Assembly: GCA_036675345.1 (NCBI GenBank)
Contig: JAKFFE010000021.1
Coordinates: 304,080-368,079 of the forward strand
Source of the DNA: JALYOC01 sp036675345
Lineage (GTDB): Bacteria > Myxococcota > Myxococcia > Myxococcales > Myxococcaceae
Direction of reading: 5' to 3'
Length of the DNA: 64,000 nt
Made by a program: the position numbers and the translations under genes. Under the pieces are notes generated by a model that saw only the letters and a list, made by a program, of their open reading frames with translations, did no database searches and had not been told where the DNA came from. Below are positions 7,859 through 17,553 of the stretch, in pieces (position 1 is the first letter of the stretch; each line of letters opens with the position of its first letter).

Positions 7859-9790
7859 ATGGTGCCGGGCGTGTCTGCCCACGCTCATACGAAAGTCACT
7901 GTTCGCACCGCCCTGATGTTCATGGTGGGCGCCTTCGCCACCTTCGCCGGCTGCAACTGCCCCGACGGCAATGACCAGCCGGACGCCTCGGTGGATGCCG
8001 GGCAGGACGCCGGTGTGGATGCCGGCGTCGACGCGGGGGTGGACGCCGGTCCCTGGCCGGAGGGCACCCAGTTCGAAGGTCTGGGAGACGCCGGATTCTC
8101 TCTCGACGGTGGGGGCGCGGGTGGCTCGACCGGCACCGGCGTGGAGCTGAGCGACGCGGGGACCCTGGTGCTGGGCTCCAACGATGTGAACCTCCACTAC
8201 GCGTGGATCGCCAACAACAACAACGGCTGGGTCTCCAAGTACGACACCCGGACCAACAAGGAAGTGGCGCGCTACTTCAGCGCGCTGCCCGGCAACGGGG
8301 TGACCGTGGTGGCGGGCAACAACCCGTCCCGCACCTCGGTGGACCTGAACGGGGACGTGCTGGTCGCCAACCGGGCCACCGGGCTGCAGGGGTCGGTGAC
8401 CAAGATCCTGGGCAATCCCGCCGCCTGTCCGGACCGCAACGGGAACGGGGTGATCGACACCAGCCGGGACACCAACGCAGACGGGGTGATCCAGACCGGA
8501 GAGTTCATCGCCGCTGCCACCTGCAACGGTGGGGTGAACAACTGCGACGAGTGCGTGGTCCGGACCACCGCCCTGGGTGGGACCGGCTCCGGGGTCAAGT
8601 CCCGGGCGATGGCGATCGCCCAGGGCGTGGAGAACGAGGTGGGCGACATCTGGGTCGGCCACCACGCCGAGCGCCGGATCTTCCGGCTGGATCCCTTCAG
8701 CGGCCAGCCGAAGACCTTCCCCGGTGGCCTCAACTATCTGGAGGTCCCGCCCAACGCCGGTGGCACCGGCATCACCTGGGGGCCCTACGGGATGGCGGTG
8801 GACAGCCAGCAGCGGCTGTGGATCGTGGCCGCGCCGGGAGACTTCACCCCGCGCAAGACCGTGCTGGGCGTGGTCAACGCCAACACCGGGACGTGGATTG
8901 ACGCCTTCATCCCCGCGCCGGTCGACTGGTCCACCCAGTCCATGTACGGCATCGCGATCGACGGCAAGGATCGGGTGTGGATGGGGGCCTGGGAGGGCGG
9001 GCCGTATGTGTACCGCTACGAGCTGCCGGCAGGCGCCACGCCTGGCACCGGCACCTGGACCCGCTTCTACGTGGGAGGGCTGGTCAGCAACAAGGGCACC
9101 TTCGTCAACCGCACCCGCGGCATCGCCGCGGATGAGGACGGCACGATCTGGATCTCCTCCGACCAGTCCAAGGATGGCTCCAATGCGGTGGCCGCGGCCA
9201 CCCAGCTGATCGCCATCAATGGCGACGACGGTGGGGTCAAGCGGCTGGAGCACGGCGGCACCACCTACGACTTCCTGGACATGACCGACGGGAACAGCTT
9301 CACCGCCATCGGGGTGGGCCTGGACGCGGAGGGCGACGTCTGGGTGAACAACAACAGCGGCAACGTGGTGGTCTACGATCACCAGAACGCGGTCACCCTC
9401 ACCAACCAGGCGGCCGGGCTGTACACCTACTCGGACTTCACCGGGTACCAGCTGCGCCACTTCACCGCGCCCTCGGGCAGCTACCGCTACATCCAGAATG
9501 GCTGCGCCCCCTCGACGCGCTGGATGCAGGTGGAGTGGGAGGAGTCCACCCCGCCGGGCACCGACATCGAGCTGTACGTCCGTCCGGCCAACGCGCTGGC
9601 CGACTACGAGAGCGCCACCCCGCCGCCTGCCTTCGGTCCCTACAACTCGTCCCCGGCGGTGATCGACGGGCTGGTCCCGCAAAGCCAGTTCCTGCGGCTG
9701 GAGTTCCGGTTGATCTCCCTGAACCGGGAGGCCACCCCGGAGCTGCGCGGCTTCCGGACGATCTTCGTCTGCGAGGGCATCATCAACTGA
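7859..9790 (+). CDS. Beta-propeller lipoprotein with Asp-Ala-Gly linker
   Basis: A 643-residue predicted outer-membrane lipoprotein. A signal segment ends at the lipobox FAGC (Cys32), followed by a tract of Asp-Ala-Gly/Val repeats (about 44-63) common in myxobacterial lipoproteins. The body has repeated D-x-x-G-x-(L/V)-W-I/V blades (GDIWVGHH, QRLWIVAA, DRVWMGAW, GTIWISSD, GDVWVNNN), resembling streptogramin-lyase-like or NHL propellers. An EF-hand-like calcium loop (DRNGNGVIDTSRDTNADGVI) lies near residue 200. Enzymatic activity is not implied. A GTG four codons downstream is an alternative start. Confidence 0.8.
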   Translation: MVPGVSAHAHTKVTVRTALMFMVGAFATFAGCNCPDGNDQPDASVDAGQDAGVDAGVDAGVDAGPWPEGTQFEGLGDAGFSLDGGGAGGSTGTGVELSDAGTLVLGSNDVNLHYAWIANNNNGWVSKYDTRTNKEVARYFSALPGNGVTVVAGNNPSRTSVDLNGDVLVANRATGLQGSVTKILGNPAACPDRNGNGVIDTSRDTNADGVIQTGEFIAAATCNGGVNNCDECVVRTTALGGTGSGVKSRAMAIAQGVENEVGDIWVGHHAERRIFRLDPFSGQPKTFPGGLNYLEVPPNAGGTGITWGPYGMAVDSQQRLWIVAAPGDFTPRKTVLGVVNANTGTWIDAFIPAPVDWSTQSMYGIAIDGKDRVWMGAWEGGPYVYRYELPAGATPGTGTWTRFYVGGLVSNKGTFVNRTRGIAADEDGTIWISSDQSKDGSNAVAAATQLIAINGDDGGVKRLEHGGTTYDFLDMTDGNSFTAIGVGLDAEGDVWVNNNSGNVVVYDHQNAVTLTNQAAGLYTYSDFTGYQLRHFTAPSGSYRYIQNGCAPSTRWMQVEWEESTPPGTDIELYVRPANALADYESATPPPAFGPYNSSPAVIDGLVPQSQFLRLEFRLISLNREATPELRGFRTIFVCEGIIN

Positions 9791-9858
9791 GGTTGCCGGG
9801 CAGGCGGGAGGGGAGACGGAGGGTTGCCGCCGCGTTCGCGCGTGATAGGTGACTCTCC

Positions 9859-11487
9859 GTGTCTGACCCCTCGGAAAAGCCCGCCCCCAAGCTCCAGTCC
9901 CTCGCGCAGCTGCCGGCCAAAAAAAGGCTGGATGCGCTGTTGGACTTCGAGGATGCCCAGCTCGCCGTCCAATCCTCCTCCGCCGAGGATCTCTATCTGG
10001 CGATCATGGAGGTGGGCCTGGACGACGCCACCGACATCGTCCAGCTGGCCTCTCCGGCCCAGTTCCGCACCTTCGTGGATCTGGCCGGGTGGAAGAAGGA
10101 CCGGCTGGTTCCCCAGGAGCTGCTGACCTGGCTGCGGGCCGCCCGCGGCGAGGATCCGGAAGACTTCCTGGAGAAGGTGAACAAGCTGGACCTGGAGGTG
10201 CTGGAGCTGCTCCTCCACGAGCACATGGTGGTCCACGATCTGGAGAGCGACCCGGACGTGAACCCGGAGGGCTTCACCTACGAGATGCCGGAGGGGAAGT
10301 ACCTGCTGGAGTTCCCCCATCTGGAGGGAGTGGACCTGCAGACCTTCCGCAACCTGGTGCACGACATCGTGGGCGCCGAGCCGTTCCTGGCCTCCCGGCT
10401 GTTCGAGGCCGTGCGCTGGGAGGTCCGCACCGAGCTGGAGGAGACCGCCTACCAGTTCCGTTCGGCCCGGCTGCAGGATCTGGGGTTCCCGGAGCTGTAC
10501 GACGCGCTGTCGATCTTCGCCTTCACCGACCCGGACAAGCTGCTGCCGGAGCAGGCGCCGCCCAGCGCCCGCACCGAGCTGGCCACCTCGCCCCCTCCGG
10601 TCGCCTACCTGGAGGCCACCTTCCGGGAGCTGACCGAGGACGAGCGCCCGCTCTACGAGGAGCACCTGCGCTACCTGATCAACTCCGCGCTGGTCTCCGA
10701 GGGCGCCGAGCCCGGCGATCCGGACGCGATCCGGACGGTGAGCGAGATCGCCCGCGACAACCTGGCCCTGGGGCTGGAGCACGTCACCGGCGGCGATCCC
10801 TCGCGGGCGGCGGCGGCGGTGCGCCGGCTGGGGTTCAAGCGGATCTTCCAGGCGGGGTTCTCGCTGGCCTTGCGGCTGAAGTTCCGGGTGGACCGGTTGA
10901 GCAAGCAGCCCGGCTACTCCGCGCAGGAGGTGCCGTTGATCCTCCCCGACGAGGCCCGGGTGGTTGCGGCGCTGCGCAAGAAGCGCCCGCTGCGGGCCCT
11001 GAAGGTGGAGGGTGCCGAACCGGTCCCCTTCCGCAGCAAGAAGGAGCTGGCCGACGCCTTGGCCGCGGTGGAACGCGCCGAGCTCCAGGTGCAGGTGTTC
11101 ACCTCGCTGCTGGACGAGGCGCGGGAGACGACGCTGGGGAGGTTCGGTCCGGAGTTCTCCCAGGTCGGGGTGGAGCGGCTGTGGCTGGCCACGGTGGTCC
11201 GTGCGGCGCTGGGAGAGGCTCCGTTCGTGGCACCGGTGCCCCGGGAGAAGCTGACCGACGCCGGCGTGGCGCTGTTCGAGGGCGAGGCGGCGGCGCCCCG
11301 GATCAAGGCCGGGGTGCTGCAGACCGTGCAGGAGCGCCTGGGCAAGGGGCTGGAGGAAGCGCAGCGGCAGGAGCTGGGCCGGATGATCGGCTGGGCCCTG
11401 GGCCGGCTGCGCGACGAGCTGGGGATGGCGTACCTGAGGAACGGAAAGCTGGGCGCGGACGCGGAAGCGGTGCTGCCGGTCCGGTGA
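9859..11487 (+). CDS. DUF6178-like conserved protein
   Basis: A soluble, 542-residue, mostly helical protein rich in Leu, Glu and Arg, with no signal peptide or membrane segment. It resembles the DUF6178 family of deltaproteobacterial and myxobacterial proteins of unknown function (LPAKKRLDALLDFEDAQ near the N-terminus, LDLEVLELLLHEHM around 110); I assign the family from memory. The start is GTG. The gene stands alone between the propeller lipoprotein and a response regulator on the same strand. Function is unknown. Confidence 0.7.
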   Translation: MSDPSEKPAPKLQSLAQLPAKKRLDALLDFEDAQLAVQSSSAEDLYLAIMEVGLDDATDIVQLASPAQFRTFVDLAGWKKDRLVPQELLTWLRAARGEDPEDFLEKVNKLDLEVLELLLHEHMVVHDLESDPDVNPEGFTYEMPEGKYLLEFPHLEGVDLQTFRNLVHDIVGAEPFLASRLFEAVRWEVRTELEETAYQFRSARLQDLGFPELYDALSIFAFTDPDKLLPEQAPPSARTELATSPPPVAYLEATFRELTEDERPLYEEHLRYLINSALVSEGAEPGDPDAIRTVSEIARDNLALGLEHVTGGDPSRAAAAVRRLGFKRIFQAGFSLALRLKFRVDRLSKQPGYSAQEVPLILPDEARVVAALRKKRPLRALKVEGAEPVPFRSKKELADALAAVERAELQVQVFTSLLDEARETTLGRFGPEFSQVGVERLWLATVVRAALGEAPFVAPVPREKLTDAGVALFEGEAAAPRIKAGVLQTVQERLGKGLEEAQRQELGRMIGWALGRLRDELGMAYLRNGKLGADAEAVLPVR

Positions 11488-11601
11488 AGGGTGCGGCACC
11501 CATCGGTGCAAGCAGGGCGGCTTGAGCGTTCGCGTCCGGTTCAAGACAGCGACGACCCCGGAGGCTCCCACTCGCCCCGGATCAGGAGCCATATCGGCGC
11601 T

Positions 11602-12027
11602 GTGAGTGCGCCCATCCCCAGCAAGTTGCAGCCGCGGGTCTTGGTGGTCGACGACTACCAGGATGCCCGGGAGTTGTTCGCCGAGTTCCTGGAGCTCTCC
11701 GGCTACCGGGTGCTCCTGGCCCGCGATGGCCAGGAGGCGCTGGAGGTCGCGCGGTTGGAGGTGCCGGACCTGATCCTGATGGATCTCTCCTTGCCGGTGA
11801 TGGACGGCTGGGAGGCCTCGCTCCGCTTGAAGGCGGACCCGCGCACCCACGCGGTTCCGATCATCGCCCTGAGCGGCTTCTCCGTGGACCGCGATGCGCA
11901 GGCGATCCGGAAGTCCGGCTGCGATGCGTTCCTGCTCAAGCCGGTCGCCCCCCAGGTGGTGGAGGAGAAGATCCGCGAGCTGCTGCTGGGAGCGGAGACC
12001 CGACTGCGGGCGGTGGCGGTGCGCTGA
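11602..12027 (+). CDS. Receiver-only response regulator
   Basis: A 141-residue CheY-like receiver with no output domain. The acidic pair is Asp17-Asp18, the phospho-acceptor is Asp61 (LILMDLSLP), the switch Ser is 91 and the conserved Lys is 113 (LLKP). The GTG at 11602 was chosen because the upstream in-frame codons encode no receiver structure; the nearest AGGAG is about 14 bases away, so initiation may be weak. No histidine kinase is nearby, so its partner is elsewhere. It converges with pyrD across a palindromic spacer. Confidence 0.85.
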   Translation: MSAPIPSKLQPRVLVVDDYQDARELFAEFLELSGYRVLLARDGQEALEVARLEVPDLILMDLSLPVMDGWEASLRLKADPRTHAVPIIALSGFSVDRDAQAIRKSGCDAFLLKPVAPQVVEEKIRELLLGAETRLRAVAVR

Positions 12028-12075
12028 CCGCCTCGTCCGCTGCCGGGTCTCCGGGCCGAGCGGTCGGAGGCGGTC
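12026..12075. terminator. Palindrome between convergent genes, candidate bidirectional terminator
   Basis: A 9-base perfect inverted repeat (GACCGCCTC / GAGGCGGTC) encloses an inner CCGCT / AGCGG stem. It starts inside the response-regulator stop codon and lies just before the pyrD stop on the other strand. There is no T-tract on either strand, so intrinsic termination would be imperfect. Confidence 0.45.
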
Positions 12076-12084
12076 GGCGCCGGC

Positions 12085-13179
12085 TCAGGCGCGCTCGGGA
12101 ATCTCCTCCCGGCGGGCGTCCAGGCCGATCACCTCGCGCACGCTGGCGTGGCCATCCCGCTGCAGCAACGCGGCCAGGCCCTGGTGGAGCCGGCGGACCA
12201 TCCCCGGTCCCTCGTAGATGAAGCCGGTGTAGACCTGGACCGCGGAGGCGCCGGCGCGCAGCTTCTCGTAGGCGTCCTCGGCGGTGAAGATCCCGCCCAC
12301 CCCGATGATCGGCAGACGGCCGGCGGCCCGGAGGTAGGCCCGGCGGATCACCGCGGTGGAGCGCTCCTTCACCGGCGCCCCGGAGAGTCCGCCCGCCTCC
12401 TGGGCGATCGGATGCTGAAACGGCCGGGCCAGGGTGGTGTTGGTGGCGATCAGCCCATCCAGTCGGCAGGCGATGGCCACGTCCACGATCTCATCCACCG
12501 CCTCCGGCTCCAGGTCGGGGGCGATCTTGAGGAACAACGGACAGCGGGGCGCCACCTGATCCACCCGGGCCCTCACCCGCTGCAACAGCGCGGTCAGGGC
12601 CTGGGGTTCCTGCAGCGAGCGCAGGCCGGGGGTGTTGGGGGAGCTGGCGTTGATCACCAGGTAGTCCGCCTTGTCCGCCAGCAGATCCACGCAGCGCTCG
12701 TAGTCCTCCGCCGCCCGCTCCAGCGGGGTGTCCTTGTTCTTGCCCAGGTTGATCCCCAGCGGGGCAGGGCGGGCCCCCAGCCGGGCCAGGCGCCGGGCCG
12801 CGTCCTCGGCGCCGCGGTTGTTGAACCCCATCCGGTTGATCACCGCCTGGTGCTCGGGGATCCGGAACAGCCGCGGCTTGGGGTTGCCGGGCTGCGGCCG
12901 GGGGGTGAGTGTGCCCACCTCCACTGCGCCAAAGCCCAGCGCGTACAGGCCCTTCACCGCGGTGGCGTCCTTGTCCAACCCGGCGGCCAGCCCCACCGCC
13001 GAGGGCCAGCGGACCCCGGCCACCTCCACCGAGAGATCCACCGCGGTGCGCAGCGCGTTGCGCCGCATCCGTCGGCAGAGGATCGGATCGGCCCCCATCA
13101 CCCGGAGGAAGAACAGGCCCAGGTGGTGGGCGAACTCCGCGGGGAGGAGGAACAGCAGCGCGCGCAGGAGGCGATACAT
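12085..13179 (-). CDS. pyrD: Dihydroorotate dehydrogenase (quinone), class 2
   Basis: Oxidises dihydroorotate to orotate in pyrimidine synthesis with FMN and membrane quinone. The 364-residue product has the class 2 N-terminal amphipathic helix (MYRLLRALLFLLPAEFAHHL) that anchors it to the inner membrane. It shows GLAAGLDKDA, NRMGFNNRG, the catalytic loop INASSPNTPGLR with the class 2 Ser, and the FMN-binding IIGVGGIFTAEDA. Length is typical. The ATG lies four bases after the stop of the ADA-like gene, so the two form an operon. Confidence 0.96.
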   Translation of the reverse strand: MYRLLRALLFLLPAEFAHHLGLFFLRVMGADPILCRRMRRNALRTAVDLSVEVAGVRWPSAVGLAAGLDKDATAVKGLYALGFGAVEVGTLTPRPQPGNPKPRLFRIPEHQAVINRMGFNNRGAEDAARRLARLGARPAPLGINLGKNKDTPLERAAEDYERCVDLLADKADYLVINASSPNTPGLRSLQEPQALTALLQRVRARVDQVAPRCPLFLKIAPDLEPEAVDEIVDVAIACRLDGLIATNTTLARPFQHPIAQEAGGLSGAPVKERSTAVIRRAYLRAAGRLPIIGVGGIFTAEDAYEKLRAGASAVQVYTGFIYEGPGMVRRLHQGLAALLQRDGHASVREVIGLDARREEIPERA

Positions 13180-13183
13180 GGCG

Positions 13184-14176
13184 CTAGGGGATGAAGGAGT
13201 ACTGCCGCGACCAGGCCAGGGTCTGGTCCACCTGCTCGGGGGTGAGGATCTTCGCGTCCTCCACCAGCTGGACCTCCTTCTGCATGTTGGTGTCCAGCAG
13301 GTAGGGGCCGTCGGTGTTGAGGGTGATCTTCACCTTGCGGTCCCAGAAGGTCCGCACGATGTGCCGGAACTCCTCCACGTCCTTGACCGCATTGGTGTGC
13401 AGGTTGGAGGTGGGGCACAGCTCCAGCACCACGTCCCGCTCGCGCAGGACCTTCATCGCCGACTCGTCGTAGGCGGCGCGGATCCCGTGGCCGATCCGGT
13501 TGGGCTTGAGGCGCTCCACCACCGCCATCACCCCCTCCGCGCCGGTGCCGGCGGTCTCACCGGTGTGGGCGGTGGTCTTCAGGCCACCCTGGCGGGCCCG
13601 GGCGAACAGATCCTCGTAGCGGGGGACCAGCTCCGGGGAAAGCTCCAGGGCGTGCTTCTCGGTGCCGGCGAGATCGATCCCCACCACGCCCCGGCTGCGG
13701 TACTTGATCGCCTTGTCGACGATGATCGAGTTGAGGTTGTGATCGAACTCGCGCGCCAGGCAGAAGATCAGCCCGACCTTGACTCCGTACTCCAGCACCG
13801 CCCGGTCCATCCCCCGCAGCGCGGCGTGGATGATGTGGTCCAGGTCCAACGCCGAGTTCAGGTTCCGCTTCATCGGGTTGAAGCGCAGCTCCATCTGCGT
13901 CACCCGGCTGCCGCGGTACTCCTTGCCGATCACCTCGTAGACCGAACGCTCCAGCGCGGCCGGAGAGCTCTGAATCTTCTCCGTCCAGGTGTGCATGATC
14001 TTCAGGTAGTCCTCGAGGTTGGTCACCTTGCCCGGCCGGGCGGTGATCAACTCCACGAAGTCCCAGTAGGTCTTCACCGGGAGCTTGAAGCCCTGCTGAT
14101 GCGCGATCGACCAGAGGATGTGGGGGGCGACCGCTCCACCCAGGTGGATGTGCAAATCGACAAGTTCGCGTGCCAT
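13184..14176 (-). CDS. Adenosine-deaminase-family amidohydrolase with altered substrate residues
   Basis: A 330-residue TIM-barrel metal hydrolase of the adenosine/AMP deaminase family. Zinc and catalytic signatures are present: H-x-H (His9, His11), TAHTGE, RIGHGI, LCPTSN and TDGP with Asp289. Two family positions differ: the usual HLDG is HLGG (Gly13), and the usual TDDP is TDGP (Gly290). In mammalian ADA the missing Asp residues contact the ribose 5' OH and the adenine ring. Deaminase chemistry is likely, but adenosine may not be the substrate. AAGGGGG precedes the ATG. It is co-transcribed with pyrD. Confidence 0.82.
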   Translation of the reverse strand: MARELVDLHIHLGGAVAPHILWSIAHQQGFKLPVKTYWDFVELITARPGKVTNLEDYLKIMHTWTEKIQSSPAALERSVYEVIGKEYRGSRVTQMELRFNPMKRNLNSALDLDHIIHAALRGMDRAVLEYGVKVGLIFCLAREFDHNLNSIIVDKAIKYRSRGVVGIDLAGTEKHALELSPELVPRYEDLFARARQGGLKTTAHTGETAGTGAEGVMAVVERLKPNRIGHGIRAAYDESAMKVLRERDVVLELCPTSNLHTNAVKDVEEFRHIVRTFWDRKVKITLNTDGPYLLDTNMQKEVQLVEDAKILTPEQVDQTLAWSRQYSFIP

Positions 14177-14937
14177 GTCCCCCTTTGCCACAGCCCGAAC
14201 CGGGGGTCGAGAGGGAGCGGAAGGGCCCTTCATCCGCCGCCCGGGGGGGCGCTGGGGGCCTGGAGGGGAATGCCAGCCCGACGACGATTCTCCGCCTGAG
14301 CGGTGCTTCCATCGCCTGGGCCGGACAGGCGCTGGCCGGTCATTCGTCTCCACGAAGGGGGCGCGGACCCTTTCACCCTGGCCTCTGAAACCGGTCCAGG
14401 GCCGGCTCAACGGAAGGAGGAACTCGTCGGGTTCTGCGTGGCGCTCACGTAGGCGGCCGCTCTCCACGTTCCCGTTGAACGAGCCCGACCAGGAGGAAGG
14501 GGAAAACCTGCTCCGGCGGCAGCAGGCTGGCGTCGTAGGACCAGGTGGGGACCAGCGGGAGGGCGTCGGGCTGGACACAGACCTGCCCCTGGCACTGGCC
14601 CTTCGCCCGGCGAGTTCACCCCCTCCCGAGCCCGCGGGGGCACCGGCTCGTTGGACCTGCTCCCAGGGGAAGAGGATGCCGCGGGTCGCGACCGCAACAA
14701 CGAGGCCAGGTCAGTCACGCGCCCGGAAAATATTAAGATCTTCTTCTTATTTTGGGCCCGTGATCGCGTCGGCCCAACCCCGGAAATATTATTATGATCT
14801 TAATATTCTTGGCCCCCCTGCTGACCCAGGCCTGATGCGCTAGGCGGCCCGCTCACCCATCTGTCAGAGGCGGCTCCCGGACGCCAACGCGGGCTAGAAG
14901 CGCAATCGACCACGCGACTCGCAGCGACGGGAAGCGG
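14177..14937. other. Gene-free interval between djlA-like and ADA-like genes
   Basis: About 760 bases with no frame that looks like protein: all frames give Pro/Arg/Ser-rich composition, no ribosome site and no motif. It lies downstream of the J-protein gene and upstream of the ADA-like gene, both on the minus strand, so it should hold the latter's promoter. I cannot place that promoter with confidence. The only striking content is the AT-rich palindromic element described separately. Confidence 0.6.
14727..14810. repeat. AT-rich nested inverted repeat
   Basis: AATATTAAGATC (14729-14740) is matched by its exact reverse complement GATCTTAATATT (14796-14807). Inside lies a second perfect pair, TTGGGCC (14752-14758) and GGCCCAA (14771-14777), so the whole can fold as a cruciform or stacked hairpin. 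It also reads as two imperfect direct copies, each opened by CCCGGAAA and closed by TTGG(G)CCC. The A/T content is sharply higher than anything else in the window. It could be a terminator, a regulator-binding site or a protein-bound structural element. Confidence 0.7.
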
Positions 14938-16626
<1,689 letters not shown>

Positions 16627-16662
16627 CGACGGAAGAGAGCTTCGCATAGAGTTCGCCGCTTC

Positions 16663-17511
16663 ATGGCGCAGCTGATCGACGGAAAAGCAGTAGCGGCGAA
16701 GATCCGGGCCGAGCTCAAGGATCAGGTCCTCAAGCTCCAGCAGGAGCTGGGGGTCACCCCGGGCATCGCGGTGATCCGGATCGGCGACGACCCGGCCTCC
16801 AAGGTCTACGTGGGCGGCAAGAAGAAGGCCGCCGAGGAGATCGGCTTCCGCTCCTGGGAGCACCACCTGGACGCCAGCGTCTCCCAGGCCGAGGTGATGG
16901 CCCTGATCCAGAAGATCAACGACGACCCCCAGGTCCATGGCGTCCTCCTCCAACTTCCCGTTCCCAAGCAACTGGACCCCGACGCGCTGATCGCCGCTGT
17001 CCGTCCGGAGAAGGACGCGGATGGGTTCCACCCGGTCAACGCCGGGAACCTCCTGCTCGGCCGGCCGGGCACCAAGGCCTGCACTCCCTGGGGGGTGATG
17101 CGCCTGCTCAAGGAGTACGGGGTCAACCCCTCCGGCAAGCGCGCGGTGATCGTCGGGCGCAGCAACATCGTGGGCAAGCCGATGGCGATGATGCTGCTGG
17201 CCGCGGACGCCACGGTCACCGTCTGTCACCGCAAGAGCGACATCCGGGCCGAGGTGGAGCGCGCGGACATCGTGGTGGTGGCCGCCGGCGTCGCAGAGCT
17301 GGTCAAGGGCGAGTGGATCAAGCCCGGGGCCGCGGTGATCGATGTGGGCATGAACCGGAACGCAGCAGGCAAGCTGGTGGGCGACGTGGAGTTTGCCCCG
17401 GCCTCCGAGCGCGCCGAGCTGATCACTCCGGTCCCCGGCGGTGTAGGTCCAATGACCATCGCCATCCTGATGCAGAACACCTACGAGGCGGCGGTCCGGG
17501 CAGGGAAGTAG
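16663..17511 (+). CDS. folD: Methylene-THF dehydrogenase / methenyl-THF cyclohydrolase
   Basis: A bifunctional enzyme of one-carbon metabolism that converts 5,10-methylene-THF to 10-formyl-THF with NADP. The 282-residue product has the catalytic Lys region YVGGKKKAAEEIG, the substrate motif GVLLQLPVPK, the signature PCTPWGVM-like segment ACTPWGVMRLL and the Rossmann motif VIVGRSNIVGKPMA. It ends with the classic PVPGGVGPMTIA. Length is typical. The start is MAQLIDGK. No strong ribosome site is visible. The folate link to gcvTHP and metF nearby is clear. Confidence 0.97.
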   Translation: MAQLIDGKAVAAKIRAELKDQVLKLQQELGVTPGIAVIRIGDDPASKVYVGGKKKAAEEIGFRSWEHHLDASVSQAEVMALIQKINDDPQVHGVLLQLPVPKQLDPDALIAAVRPEKDADGFHPVNAGNLLLGRPGTKACTPWGVMRLLKEYGVNPSGKRAVIVGRSNIVGKPMAMMLLAADATVTVCHRKSDIRAEVERADIVVVAAGVAELVKGEWIKPGAAVIDVGMNRNAAGKLVGDVEFAPASERAELITPVPGGVGPMTIAILMQNTYEAAVRAGK

Positions 17512-17553
17512 GGGCTGCCCGGGGTGCCGCGGAACGTGCCAGACTCACCCCCG

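Noticed and set aside
14407..14718. Short open frame in the gene-free gap
   Set aside because: It gives a Pro/Arg/Ser-rich peptide with no ribosome site, and overlapping frames are equally open, as expected for GC-rich non-coding DNA.
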